Shown one piece after another: positions 17,422 through 27,116 of a stretch of DNA of 64,000 nt. Both the position numbers and the translations under genes were made by a program. Source of the stretch: Thalassospira profundimaris WP0211 (GTDB lineage: Bacteria; Pseudomonadota; Alphaproteobacteria; Rhodospirillales; Thalassospiraceae); contig NZ_AMRN01000011.1 of assembly GCF_000300275.1 (NCBI RefSeq), positions 98,893-162,892 on the forward strand, in the 5' to 3' direction. Under the pieces are notes generated by a model. It ran no database searches, was not told the DNA's origin, and saw only the letters and a list, made by a program, of their open reading frames with translations. Position 1 is the stretch's first letter, and every line of letters starts with the position of its first letter.

Positions 17422-18177
17422 ATGACCGAAATCGAAGTTATGCCCAAGGCTGAAACCAGCACCGCATCTGCCAAAACCGAAACCACCGACCTTCCCCCTG
17501 CGAAGGCCATAGCAGACGCTGCTGCGCAATCCCGGCCCATCCTTTACAGTTTCCGTCGCTGCCCCTATGCCATGCGCGCACGTATTGCCTTGCTGGCCGC
17601 CGAAATTGACGTCGAACTGCGTGAAGTTGTCCTGCGCGACAAACCGCAAAGCATGATCGATGTATCGCCCAAGGCAACCGTCCCGGTTCTGGTCCTTCCC
17701 GATGGCACGGTGGTCGATGAAAGCCTTGAAATCATGGTCTGGGCACTTGCGGAAAATGATCCGCTTGAATGGCTGACACCCGAAAGCGGCACGCTTGACG
17801 ACATGCTGGCCCTGATTTCGCAAAATGATGGCCCGTTCAAGCATCACCTTGATCGTTACAAATATCCCAACCGCTATGAAGACGTAGACCCGCTCGAACA
17901 TCGTCGGGATGCGGAAAAGATCCTTAACCGCCTTGATGGCCGGTTGGCGGTTGGCAAATACCTGTTCGGGTCCCGCCCGGCCTTGGCCGATTTCGCCATT
18001 GCCCCCTTCATCCGCCAGTTTGCCAATACCGACAAAGAGGCGTTTGACGCCATGCCGTTCGTTCATGTGCAGCGCTGGCTTGATGATTTCCTGGCCTCCG
18101 AGCTTTTTGAACGCGCCATGACCAAATATGACCAATGGCACGAAGGCGACACGCCGGTGATTTTCAAGGCGGCGTAA
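17422..18177 (+). CDS. Glutathione S-transferase family protein
   Basis: A 251-residue GST-fold protein. The thioredoxin-like N-domain begins near residue 39 and has CPYAMR (Cys47), resembling the omega-class/SspA-like CPxxxR motif. VPVLVLPDGTVVDES is the glutathione-site strand-turn, and an all-helical C-domain ends near residue 240. The first 38 residues are a low-complexity Ala/Thr/Lys extension; starting at Met7 (17440) would shorten it slightly. Substrate unknown. Stand-alone gene, convergent with the AtuA pair. Confidence 0.85.
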   Translation: MTEIEVMPKAETSTASAKTETTDLPPAKAIADAAAQSRPILYSFRRCPYAMRARIALLAAEIDVELREVVLRDKPQSMIDVSPKATVPVLVLPDGTVVDESLEIMVWALAENDPLEWLTPESGTLDDMLALISQNDGPFKHHLDRYKYPNRYEDVDPLEHRRDAEKILNRLDGRLAVGKYLFGSRPALADFAIAPFIRQFANTDKEAFDAMPFVHVQRWLDDFLASELFERAMTKYDQWHEGDTPVIFKAA

Positions 18178-18194
18178 GTCGCTGGCTTGTCCGG

Positions 18195-18512
18195 TTAGCG
18201 TTGCACCTCAATCGGCAAGGTCAGCAGCCGCGAACTCAGGCATTTGCCATGCGGATCGAGTGCAAGGGACCGCGTAACCCCGCCGCCCAGCGCCTCATAC
18301 ATCACAAAGTTAAGCGCCCCGATCTGCGGCAATTCATAACGCACGACATCGCCCGCAATCAAAGAGCCGAAATGATCTCGAACCCGTTCTGCGGTCACCT
18401 GTTCAAGCAAAACAGGCCAGTCTTCCGGGCGATAGGCAATCACTGAAACGTTTGAGATATTCCCCTTATCGCCGGTGCGCGAATGCGCAATATCGCGAAG
18501 CTGCATGCTCAC
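18195..18512 (-). CDS. AtuA-related small protein
   Basis: A 105-residue protein equivalent to the C-terminal domain that follows AtuA-type proteins. The segment HSRTGDKGNISNVSVIAY is the recognisable signature. Its start overlaps the stop of the larger AtuA gene by four bases (ATGA), so the two are translationally coupled and probably form one complex. In Pseudomonas, Atu proteins belong to acyclic terpene catabolism, but most homologues such as this one have no demonstrated reaction. Confidence 0.85.
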   Translation of the reverse strand: MSMQLRDIAHSRTGDKGNISNVSVIAYRPEDWPVLLEQVTAERVRDHFGSLIAGDVVRYELPQIGALNFVMYEALGGGVTRSLALDPHGKCLSSRLLTLPIEVQR

Positions 18513-19846
18513 GCCTCCATCATCTCGAACCGCGTTACCAGCCTGTCTTCGGGCAGGAGCCCTGAAACAATGGCAACGATTTCACGCGTTGACTTGGTTA
18601 CGCCACCACCCCCGGCAGGGCCATTCAGATACAGGCTTTCGACTTCCTCGCCAATTCGGGCCGCCGTTTGCAGATCGCGTGTCCTGACCACAAAGCGCAC
18701 GCGCACTTCTGACGGCGCACATTCGGATGCCGCAACATCCTTGAAAATCGAATTGACGCCAATCAGTTCACCGCGCACTTCATCACAGGCAATCCCGATC
18801 TGCTCGATGCGTTGATCAAGGATATCAAGTGCCAGTTGCCCGCGCTCTACCGCACCGGGCCCGGCATAGGATATCTGCCCCTCCCCGACGCAGCTATCGA
18901 TATAGCCGATCGAAACCTTAAGGGTACCGGTTTTGGGTAAACCATCCCCATTCGATACCGCCACACGATCCGGTCCCACTTCGGTGATTTCAACGGCGGA
19001 AAAATCGGCAATGACATCTGGCTGGATATAGCGTTTCGGATCATGGACTTCGTATAGCAACTGTTCCTTGCACGTTGCGGCATTCACAAAGCCCCCGGTG
19101 CCCGGCAATTTTGTAATGACGGCGTTGCCATCTTCATCAACCTCGGCAATCGGGAAGCCAAGATTGGCCAGATCGGGCACATCCTTTAACCCCGGATCGG
19201 CAAAATAGCCGCCAGTAACCTGCCCGCCGCATTCCAGAAGATGCCCAACAAGCGTACCGCGCCCCAAGCGCGTCCAGTCATCCATCTGCCACCCAAATTC
19301 AAATATCTGCGGTGCCAGAAACATCGCGGGATCGGCGGCCCGCCCGGTCAGGACAACATCCGCACCGGCCTTAAGCGCATCAACAATGCCACCTGCCCCC
19401 AAATAGGCATTTGCCGAAATCACTTCTTTTTGGAATTCGCCAAGCGTGCAATTGGCCTCGTCGATCACAAATGCATCGGGCGACAGAACATCAAGAACAT
19501 TGTCTCCTTGCACGGCGGCAACCCGCAGGCCCGAAAGGCCCAACTCACGTGCAATATTGATGGTGTGTTTGGCGGCGGCCACCGGATTTGCCGCCCCCAT
19601 ATTTGAAATCACCCGAACACCCTTTTCGCGACAGATCGGTAAAACCGCGCGCATGCGACGTTCAAGCAACGGGTCAAACCCGGCATTCGGATCGTGCATT
19701 TTGGCCTGCTGGGCAAGTGCAATGGTGCGTTCCGCCAGACATTCGAAAACCAGATAATCAAGATTGCCTTTCGCAGCCAGATCAACAGCCGGTTCAATCC
19801 GATCGCCGGAAAAGCCGGCACCTGTGCCAATACGGATGGTTTTCAT
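18509..19846 (-). CDS. Acyclic terpene utilisation AtuA family protein (DUF1446)
   Basis: A 445-residue DUF1446 protein. It opens with KTIRIGTGAGFSGDRIEPAV and contains ISNMGAANP, GADVVLTGRAADPA and GYIDSCVGEGQISYAGPGA, all typical of the AtuA family. The exact reaction is unknown. I chose the start at 19846 because it opens the conserved N-terminus and overlaps the stop of the TRAP permease by four bases; the longer frame to 19945 lies within that gene. It is co-transcribed with a TRAP-TAXI transporter, suggesting it processes the imported acid. Confidence 0.87.
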   Translation of the reverse strand: MKTIRIGTGAGFSGDRIEPAVDLAAKGNLDYLVFECLAERTIALAQQAKMHDPNAGFDPLLERRMRAVLPICREKGVRVISNMGAANPVAAAKHTINIARELGLSGLRVAAVQGDNVLDVLSPDAFVIDEANCTLGEFQKEVISANAYLGAGGIVDALKAGADVVLTGRAADPAMFLAPQIFEFGWQMDDWTRLGRGTLVGHLLECGGQVTGGYFADPGLKDVPDLANLGFPIAEVDEDGNAVITKLPGTGGFVNAATCKEQLLYEVHDPKRYIQPDVIADFSAVEITEVGPDRVAVSNGDGLPKTGTLKVSIGYIDSCVGEGQISYAGPGAVERGQLALDILDQRIEQIGIACDEVRGELIGVNSIFKDVAASECAPSEVRVRFVVRTRDLQTAARIGEEVESLYLNGPAGGGGVTKSTREIVAIVSGLLPEDRLVTRFEMMEA

Positions 19847-21711
19847 TGGCCACCCTCCATGGCCGCGCGGCGCATGTTGCGCCCAACGAAAAAGGCACCG
19901 CCAAGCAACATTGCCGCGATCATCGGCGTCAGGAATGCAGGCCAAAGCGCGACCCCGATGACAATCACAAGCATCGCGCGGTCAAGCCACAGCCTTCCGG
20001 TGAATGTCTGCCCACCAAGCAATGCCGGAATGGCAACCACAAGAACAAGACCGGACAGGACCGCATTGATAATGGCCAAACCGCCGCCCCCGGCTGTCAT
20101 GCCCGGATACAGCAACAACATGAACGGCACGATATAGGTCATCGCCCCAAGGCGCACCGCCTCGAACGCGGCAGGCAGCCAGTTGGTCTGCGCAATTCCG
20201 GCCGCGACAAACACCGCCACGCAAACCGGCGGCGTAATCACCGATATGGTCGCAAAGTAAAATACAAAGAGATGGGCTGTAAGCGGCTCGACACCGACCG
20301 CGGTCATCGCCGGGGCAAGAACGGCCGCCACCAGCACATAGGCCGCGGTTGTCGGCAATCCCATGCCCATAATCAGGCACACCAGCCCGACAATGATCGC
20401 CACAAGAACGGTTGAATCCCCGGCAATGGCAACAATCATGGAACTCAACGTCACGCCGATGCCAGTCATGTTGATCATGGAAACAAGGATCTGTGCCCCG
20501 GCAAGCAACACCCCGATAATCACCATGCCCTTGCCGGCATCGGTGACACCGGCCAGAACCCGCTTGAACATTTCGCCAACCGACAGGCGCCCGGCAGACG
20601 TCGCCACAAAGGCAATCAGAAGTGCGATCATCCCGTAAAAGGCCGAGGTCGCAACTGAGCGCCCCATAAAGATGCCAACAGCAAGTCCCCCAAGGGCTGC
20701 GATGATCGGCAGCACCTTGCGCAAGGCAAGAATTTCTGACCAGGCCGGAAGCTCATCCTCGGGCACCAGTTTAAGGTTTCTTCTGGTTGCCACGATGTGG
20801 ACCGTCACAAACACCGACAGATAAAACAAAACGGCGGGAATGATCGCCGCGACCATGACATCGACATAGGCAATGCCAAGGATTTCGGCCATCACAAAGG
20901 CGGCTGCCCCCATAATTGGCGGGGCAATTTGCCCACCGGTGGAGGCAACGGCCTCAACGGCCGCGGCCAGTGGCCCGGGATAGCCAAGACGACGCATCAT
21001 CGGGATGGTGAAATTGCCGGTGGTGGCGACGTTGGCAACCGCCGATCCGGAAATCATTCCGAACAGACCGCTGGAAATAATTGCGATCTTGGCGGCACCG
21101 CCCTTTTGGCGACCACCAAGACGCATCGCCAGATCCATAAAGCTTTGCCCGCCGCCGGTATGAAGCAACAAGGCACCAAACAGCACGAAGGCTGCAATCA
21201 CGGTGGCCGCAACGCCGGTCAACATGCCCCAAATTCCAAGATCGCCAAGGAAAATGGTTTCGGTGACAAACTCTATATCAAAACCGCGATGGCCAAGACT
21301 GCCCGGAAGATATTCGCCAAGCAGCGCATAAAGCAGGCCGACAATCACAAGGACCGGGAAAATAGCCCCCACAGCACGGCGGCCAATTTCAAGAACCGTC
21401 ACAACCAGACCAACGGTCAAAGCCATGTCCAGTTGCGTCGCCCATGGCAAAGTGGTCATGATTTCATCGTAGTTCACGACGATATAGCCACATGCGCTGA
21501 TTGTCACCGCGGCCAGCAACAGATCAACGATCAAACCGATTGTTCGCCAACCGGTTCCCTTACCCAACGGATAAAGACTTAGTCCAAGGCACGTCACAAG
21601 TGCGAGGAAAACCGCCCTTTGAATAAGGCTCTCAAATGGGCCGGTTGCGGCGGTATAGAAGACGAATATACCCACAAGCAACGCAAACCCGTCGCGGATG
21701 CGCACAGACAT
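19843..21711 (-). CDS. TRAP transporter permease, fused 4TM/12TM type
   Basis: A 622-residue fused TRAP permease (DctQ and DctM domains in one chain). The M-domain signatures are FGMISGSAVANVATTGNFTIP, ASTGGQIAPPIMGAAAF, MGMGLPTTAAYVLVA and ITPPVCVAVF. This form pairs with TAXI-type receptors, and one is encoded 32 bases upstream. The C-terminal 100 residues contain extra hydrophobic segments, which is usual for the family. Four-base overlaps couple it to the AtuA gene downstream. Confidence 0.92.
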   Translation of the reverse strand: MSVRIRDGFALLVGIFVFYTAATGPFESLIQRAVFLALVTCLGLSLYPLGKGTGWRTIGLIVDLLLAAVTISACGYIVVNYDEIMTTLPWATQLDMALTVGLVVTVLEIGRRAVGAIFPVLVIVGLLYALLGEYLPGSLGHRGFDIEFVTETIFLGDLGIWGMLTGVAATVIAAFVLFGALLLHTGGGQSFMDLAMRLGGRQKGGAAKIAIISSGLFGMISGSAVANVATTGNFTIPMMRRLGYPGPLAAAVEAVASTGGQIAPPIMGAAAFVMAEILGIAYVDVMVAAIIPAVLFYLSVFVTVHIVATRRNLKLVPEDELPAWSEILALRKVLPIIAALGGLAVGIFMGRSVATSAFYGMIALLIAFVATSAGRLSVGEMFKRVLAGVTDAGKGMVIIGVLLAGAQILVSMINMTGIGVTLSSMIVAIAGDSTVLVAIIVGLVCLIMGMGLPTTAAYVLVAAVLAPAMTAVGVEPLTAHLFVFYFATISVITPPVCVAVFVAAGIAQTNWLPAAFEAVRLGAMTYIVPFMLLLYPGMTAGGGGLAIINAVLSGLVLVVAIPALLGGQTFTGRLWLDRAMLVIVIGVALWPAFLTPMIAAMLLGGAFFVGRNMRRAAMEGGQ

Positions 21712-21743
21712 GACGGTTTTCCTCTAAGAGTTCCGGTTTCTTG

Positions 21744-22712
21744 TTATTTGGACGGATCGAGTTTGGCCGGGATATCGTAGCCGTTCTCGCGGAACCATTT
21801 CGCAGCCCCGGGATGCAGCGGGATTGTCGCATACTGCAAGGTCAGCTCGGCCAGATTAACCCCTTTGACACTTGCCATTGCGGTGCCCTGCACTTCCGTA
21901 TCCGACATGATTGCGTCGACAATCTTGTAGGCGGCATCTTCGGACAGGCTTGCACCTGCGCCAACACCGACACCAAAGCTCCAGGTGGAATAGGCATCAA
22001 CACCGTCTGCGGCACCTTCGGGGATATCAACGACCGAGATATCAGGCATCTTTTCAATCAGGGCCTGTTTCTGATCATCGGTCAGGCTGAGGACCTTGAT
22101 CGGTGTAAATGTTGCGATATCAAGCGTGGAGCTATCAAGTTTAAGACCGGCACCGGATTTAACATACCCGGTGACACGGTTGTCCTTGATCATGTCGACA
22201 ACATCGGTGGTCGACCCGCGTACATATTCAGCCGAAAGGCCAAGGGCCTCGAACACGGCCTCTGTCGTGCTTTCGGTTGCCGATCCCTTGATACCGGGAT
22301 TAAAGCGCTTGTCTGCAAGATCGGAAAGCGTCGCGATACCGGAATCTTCACGCACGATCACGTTCTGCGGTGCGCCGGTATAAACCCACAACAGACCAAG
22401 CCCGTCCATCGCGCGACCGTCAAAGGCCTTGGTCCCGGCATGGGCGTGTTGGGCGACGTTGGTCGTGACCAGACCAAGGTCGATCTGATCGCGTTCAATA
22501 CGACGCAGGTTGTCCATCGTCGCACCGGTTTCAACAACGGATGCCTCGATACCGTTGTCGGCATCGTTGATCAGCTTGGCCACAGAAACAAAGTAGCCGT
22601 AATGCGAAGATGATGCAGACGTCGAGCCGATCAGCAGCTTTTCCTGTGCGAAAGCCGGTACCGACAAACCAAAGGCGAGCACGCCCGCCAGGGCGAGTTT
22701 TGAAAGTTTCAT
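21744..22712 (-). CDS. TAXI family TRAP transporter solute-binding protein
   Basis: Periplasmic receptor of 322 residues with a Sec signal peptide (residues 1-22, ending AFA). The mature part starts KLLIGSTSASSSHYGYFV and continues with VETGATMDNLRRIERDQIDLGLV, the pattern of the TAXI (TRAP-associated extracytoplasmic immunogenic) family. It heads the operon receptor-permease-AtuA-AtuA-related and is divergent from a LysR gene. The ligand is unknown; an organic acid is likely from the family. Confidence 0.92.
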   Translation of the reverse strand: MKLSKLALAGVLAFGLSVPAFAQEKLLIGSTSASSSHYGYFVSVAKLINDADNGIEASVVETGATMDNLRRIERDQIDLGLVTTNVAQHAHAGTKAFDGRAMDGLGLLWVYTGAPQNVIVREDSGIATLSDLADKRFNPGIKGSATESTTEAVFEALGLSAEYVRGSTTDVVDMIKDNRVTGYVKSGAGLKLDSSTLDIATFTPIKVLSLTDDQKQALIEKMPDISVVDIPEGAADGVDAYSTWSFGVGVGAGASLSEDAAYKIVDAIMSDTEVQGTAMASVKGVNLAELTLQYATIPLHPGAAKWFRENGYDIPAKLDPSK

Positions 22713-22826
22713 AATGTATTCCTCCCTATGCCGTCATCGGCATGTTTAACGTTCCGTCGGCAAGTCTTGTGCTTGGTTGTTTTTGGACGGACCGAAAGTG
22801 TCGACCAGTTTCTTTGTTGCAGGAAG

Positions 22827-22848
22827 ATCAAATAATGAGATAATTGAT
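22827..22848. promoter_or_regulatory. Imperfect inverted repeat before the LysR gene, possible autoregulatory site
   Basis: ATCAA at 22827-22831 is mirrored by TTGAT at 22844-22848, two bases before the LysR start codon and in the divergent region with the TAXI operon. The arms are short and the assignment is tentative. Confidence 0.25.
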
Positions 22849-22850
22849 GC

Positions 22851-23792
22851 ATGAAACGCATCAATCTTGATACCGAAGAAATAAGATCCTTCTGTCTTCT
22901 TGCCGAAACGGGCAGTTTTCGCAAGACGGCTCAACGACTTGGCATCTCGGGATCGACGCTCAGTCGGCAAATCAGCCGGATCGAAGACCGCACGCAGGCG
23001 CGGCTTTTTGACCGTGACACACGAAACGTTGCACTGACCGAACAGGGCAAGATGTTTCTCAGACTGGCGGAAAGGATCCTGAATACCACTGATTCCGCCC
23101 TCGACGAATTTGACACCTACCTCAACACCAAACGCGGGAAACTGACCATCGCCGGCCTGCCGTCGGTAACGGCCGGACTGCTGCCACCGCTGATTGCCGA
23201 ATTCATGCAGGCCCACCCGAATGTTGATGTTCAGCTGAATGACATGCTGTCCGAGGGGGTCTTGCGCGAAGTCGAAATGGGGCGTGCCGATATCGGCTTC
23301 ACCGCCGATGTGGTCGAGGACACCGATAACCTGTCCTTCCAACGATTGCTGAGCGACCGGTTCATCGCCGTCGGGGCACCGGGCGGGTTTCTTGACGAAA
23401 ACCGGACGTACAAATGGGAAGAAATCCTGTCGCAGCCAATGGTGGCAATGTCGCGTGAAACAAGTGTGCGCTCGATCATTGATGCCGCTTGCACCCAGCA
23501 CGGCTTTGCCTTCCACCCCCGCTTTGAGGTGGCCCATCTGGCAACCGCAGGCGCACTTGTGTCCCAAGGGCTCTGTATTACGGCCCTGCCGTCCTTGACG
23601 CTTCCGGTTCTTGGGCGCGCGCCGCTGGTTTTCAGACAACTGGAAAGCCCGGTTTTGCTGCGTCACATCGGTCTGATCTGGCGATCGGGGCGTACCTTGC
23701 CACCCGCGGCACAGGCTTTTTTGCATCTGGTCCGAAGCCGCAACCTCAAATCACTGGTCGCACATCTGGCCACTGAAAACGAAGTGGCTTAG
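22851..23792 (+). CDS. LysR-family transcriptional regulator
   Basis: A 313-residue regulator with a standard winged helix-turn-helix (SFRKTAQRLGISGSTLSRQISRIE at about 22-45, then RLFDR and LTEQG) and a periplasmic-binding-like effector domain containing GLPSVTAGLLPPL and LPVLGRAPLV. It is transcribed away from the TAXI/AtuA operon, with 138 bases between the starts, the usual arrangement for a LysR protein controlling its divergent neighbour. No co-inducer can be named. Confidence 0.9.
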   Translation: MKRINLDTEEIRSFCLLAETGSFRKTAQRLGISGSTLSRQISRIEDRTQARLFDRDTRNVALTEQGKMFLRLAERILNTTDSALDEFDTYLNTKRGKLTIAGLPSVTAGLLPPLIAEFMQAHPNVDVQLNDMLSEGVLREVEMGRADIGFTADVVEDTDNLSFQRLLSDRFIAVGAPGGFLDENRTYKWEEILSQPMVAMSRETSVRSIIDAACTQHGFAFHPRFEVAHLATAGALVSQGLCITALPSLTLPVLGRAPLVFRQLESPVLLRHIGLIWRSGRTLPPAAQAFLHLVRSRNLKSLVAHLATENEVA

Positions 23793-24001
23793 TGGCCAAT
23801 TTGCACATCTTTCACTTGGCTGGCAAAAAACGGCACTGTGCACTCTTTGCGGACAAATCCACAGCTTAATTCCCCCCATACGCGATAACATCTCCAAGCT
23901 TGGAAGGATTATACTTCTGTTACCATTCACAGGCTGGTCATCGTGACCGGCTTGTGCTAGCAAGCGAAGCATCACACCATAACGCTTCAGGACCGGAATT
24001 T

Positions 24002-24538
24002 ATGGCCGATTATGATGTCAAGCCGCTGATAACGGCGGACGAGATTGCCACCAAGATCGATGCGCTTGCCGCCGAGATCAATGAAAGCTTCAAGGATACC
24101 GAAAAGCTGATAGTTGTCGGCCTGCTGCGCGGCTCCTTTGTTTTCATCGCCGATCTGGTACGCAAACTGACCGTACCGGTCGAAGTCGACTTCATGGTCG
24201 CATCAAGCTATGGCGATTCCACGGAAAGTTCGCGCAATGTGCGCATCGTCAAGGACCTTGATGGTCAGATCCGTGGCAAGGATGTCGTGCTGGTCGAAGA
24301 CATCATTGATACCGGCTACACCCTGTCAGAAGTGGTTCGACTTCTGAAAACCCGCGATCCGAACCGTCTGGAAATCTGCACGCTTCTGAACAAGCCGTCG
24401 CGCCGCGAAGTTGAAATCCCGATTGATTTCTGCGGCTTTGATATCCCTGACGAATTTGTGGTCGGTTATGGCATCGATTATGCCCAGAACAACCGCAATC
24501 TGCCCTTTATCGGCACGGTCCATTTCCACGGCGAATAA
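24002..24538 (+). CDS. hpt: Hypoxanthine phosphoribosyltransferase
   Basis: Purine-salvage enzyme that converts hypoxanthine (and often guanine) plus PRPP to the nucleotide. The 178-residue length is typical. The PRPP loop is [13 protein letters not shown] at about 96-108, the flexible-loop residues are SSYGDST, and the purine-contacting end is [19 protein letters not shown]. The start at 24002 matches the family N-terminus; the longer frame to 23900 adds an unrelated extension. A strong terminator follows 20 bases later. Confidence 0.93.
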   Translation: MADYDVKPLITADEIATKIDALAAEINESFKDTEKLIVVGLLRGSFVFIADLVRKLTVPVEVDFMVASSYGDSTESSRNVRIVKDLDGQIRGKDVVLVEDIIDTGYTLSEVVRLLKTRDPNRLEICTLLNKPSRREVEIPIDFCGFDIPDEFVVGYGIDYAQNNRNLPFIGTVHFHGE

Positions 24539-24557
24539 GCCGGGCGAAAACAGCATT

Positions 24558-24597
24558 AAAAAAGGCGGGCAGCTTGATCAGCTATCCCGCCTTTTTT
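24558..24597. terminator. Terminator after hpt, bidirectional
   Basis: AAAAAAGGCGGG pairs with CCCGCCTTTTTT around a loop containing AGCTTGATCAGCT. The A/T tracts allow use in both directions. The end of the convergent holin-like gene lies within the stem (stop at 24582). Confidence 0.88.
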
Positions 24598-25073
24598 GTA
24601 TTCGGATCATGGTGCGCTTCTTGGGTTTCCATCTGTCCCTTCGGGGGATCGAAAATACCAAGAGCTGCAAGGTCGGTGACCATTTTATCAAACCCCGATT
24701 GCATGCGCGGTTTGTTGCCCTGGCCTGTGGCATAACCGGTCATGGCCGAATGCACCAAAAGGTCAAACAACATGTCATCTTCGGTTTTTTGCCTGCGCGC
24801 AGCATCGTCATGCACGGCTGCGGGATCAACCGCATCGCCGGGATCACGCTGCAACATGATGGCAAGGGCAACCAACCCAAGCGTCACCAGCGTGCCGCCA
24901 ATCGCCATGGCAGCCGCAATCGCGCCAAAGGATGCGGCAATCGCCATATAGATGGCGGCCAGCAAGAACCCTGCCCCGATCAACATTACAATTGCGATCA
25001 CGGCAAAAGCCGCGCCCTTTCGGACCGCGGCCTTTGCCTGATCGACAAGTATGTCGGTCAGCTGATCAATCAT
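24582..25073 (-). CDS. Phage-holin-family (DUF1469-like) membrane protein
   Basis: A 163-residue protein with an amphipathic N-terminus (DQLTDILVDQAKAAVRK) and two long hydrophobic helices at about 20-43 and 46-72, followed by a polar cytoplasmic tail. This layout is that of the DUF1469/holin-X proteins found beside DUF883 genes; the name does not imply a phage origin. Its start overlaps the DUF883 stop by four bases. The stop codon is within the hpt terminator stem. Confidence 0.75.
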   Translation of the reverse strand: MIDQLTDILVDQAKAAVRKGAAFAVIAIVMLIGAGFLLAAIYMAIAASFGAIAAAMAIGGTLVTLGLVALAIMLQRDPGDAVDPAAVHDDAARRQKTEDDMLFDLLVHSAMTGYATGQGNKPRMQSGFDKMVTDLAALGIFDPPKGQMETQEAHHDPNTKKAG

Positions 25074-25363
25074 TTGTGCAGCAAACGGCCGACAAGCAGG
25101 CCGATACCAAAGGTCACAGCTACAGATGCCAGCGGCTTATCACGAACCTGATCCACAGCCACACCGCGTGCATGATCAAACTGATCGCGCGCCTGACCGG
25201 TCACTTCACGAATGCGCTCCGCAGCTGCCTGCGTTCTGGTCTCTGCCGCCTGGCCACCCATCGTCTTCAGGGTTTTGGTGATTTCGGCCAGATCGCTGCG
25301 CAGGGCATCGACATCCGCCTGCAGTTTTGCATTATCAGCAGTCGTCTCGGTCTTGGTCGCCAT
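25070..25363 (-). CDS. DUF883 family protein (ElaB/YqjD-like)
   Basis: A 97-residue protein with a long amphipathic coiled-coil region (about 10-75) and a C-terminal membrane anchor, ASVAVTFGIGLLVGRLL, preceded by RDKP. This is the ElaB/YqjD pattern: tail-anchored inner-membrane proteins that in E. coli associate with ribosomes in stationary phase. Upstream of the ATG is TAGGAGAA. It is the first gene of a two-gene operon with the holin-like protein. Confidence 0.88.
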   Translation of the reverse strand: MATKTETTADNAKLQADVDALRSDLAEITKTLKTMGGQAAETRTQAAAERIREVTGQARDQFDHARGVAVDQVRDKPLASVAVTFGIGLLVGRLLHK

Positions 25364-25493
25364 GGTTTTCTCCTATTGTTTTGAAAACAGCAACACACAG
25401 GAAACGTGCGGACATGGCATAAGGTTCCCCAACCAATTGTGATGATTTCGGGGCATAACGGTTTGACCATACATAAAAACCCTGCAACCGATG

Positions 25494-25531
25494 CCAAAAA
25501 GAAACGGTCCGCGTGGGTTGCGGACCGTTTC
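25494..25531 (-). terminator. Terminator after pobA
   Basis: GAAACGGTCCGC (25501-25512) pairs perfectly with GCGGACCGTTTC (25520-25531). Read on the minus strand the stem is followed by TTTTTGG, placing the terminator about 75 bases after the pobA stop. Confidence 0.8.
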
Positions 25532-25606
25532 ATGACCTGTCGGACTTCTGGGCGGAAATGGAGAGCGGGACTTCTCCGTCGGGGGTGGGTATCCCCGTTA
25601 CGTTGA

Positions 25607-26791
<1,185 letters not shown>

Positions 26792-26874
26792 TCACGGTTT
26801 TTGGTTCTGTTTTTGAATTGGAACAAGAACCGTTCCATTGCGGAAAGAATACGCTTGTTACTGTAAGGACAGAA

Positions 26875-26906
26875 TGGACAAACCGGGATAATGATTGGAC
26901 AAATCG
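26875..26906. promoter_or_regulatory. 21-base-spaced direct repeats upstream of pobA, candidate AraC-type operator
   Basis: TGGACAAACCG (26875-26885) and TGGACAAATCG (26896-26906) start exactly 21 bases apart, two helical turns, which is the standard geometry of AraC/XylS binding sites. They lie 102-133 bases before the pobA start in a 343-base divergent region. A separate inverted repeat GGAAC-N7-GTTCC (26820-26836) is nearer to pobA. The rest of the region shows no gene. Confidence 0.5.
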
Positions 26907-27116
26907 AACATGTATTTGGTTTTGGTTATACCTTGCGCGCAATCTGGTTCTAACCATCCGACGGACGCCGTGTCGCCAATGGCCGATCCTTGTCTGGGAA
27001 CAGGTGCAATAGTGCCGGAAAATTCATCGCATTTGTCGTCGTGATGAAAAATTCATCCTGTGAACTGTCGATCCTTTGTCAGCACTATGCTAAGTTGTTT
27101 CTTTCGGCCCTGCACA

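Noticed and set aside
20797..21582. Open frames antisense to the fused TRAP permease and AtuA genes
   Set aside because: Sense-strand genes are well-recognised families linked by four-base overlaps.
24582..25073. Prophage remnant suggested by the holin-family protein
   Set aside because: The gene is coupled to a DUF883 gene, a housekeeping arrangement, and no other phage gene is present.
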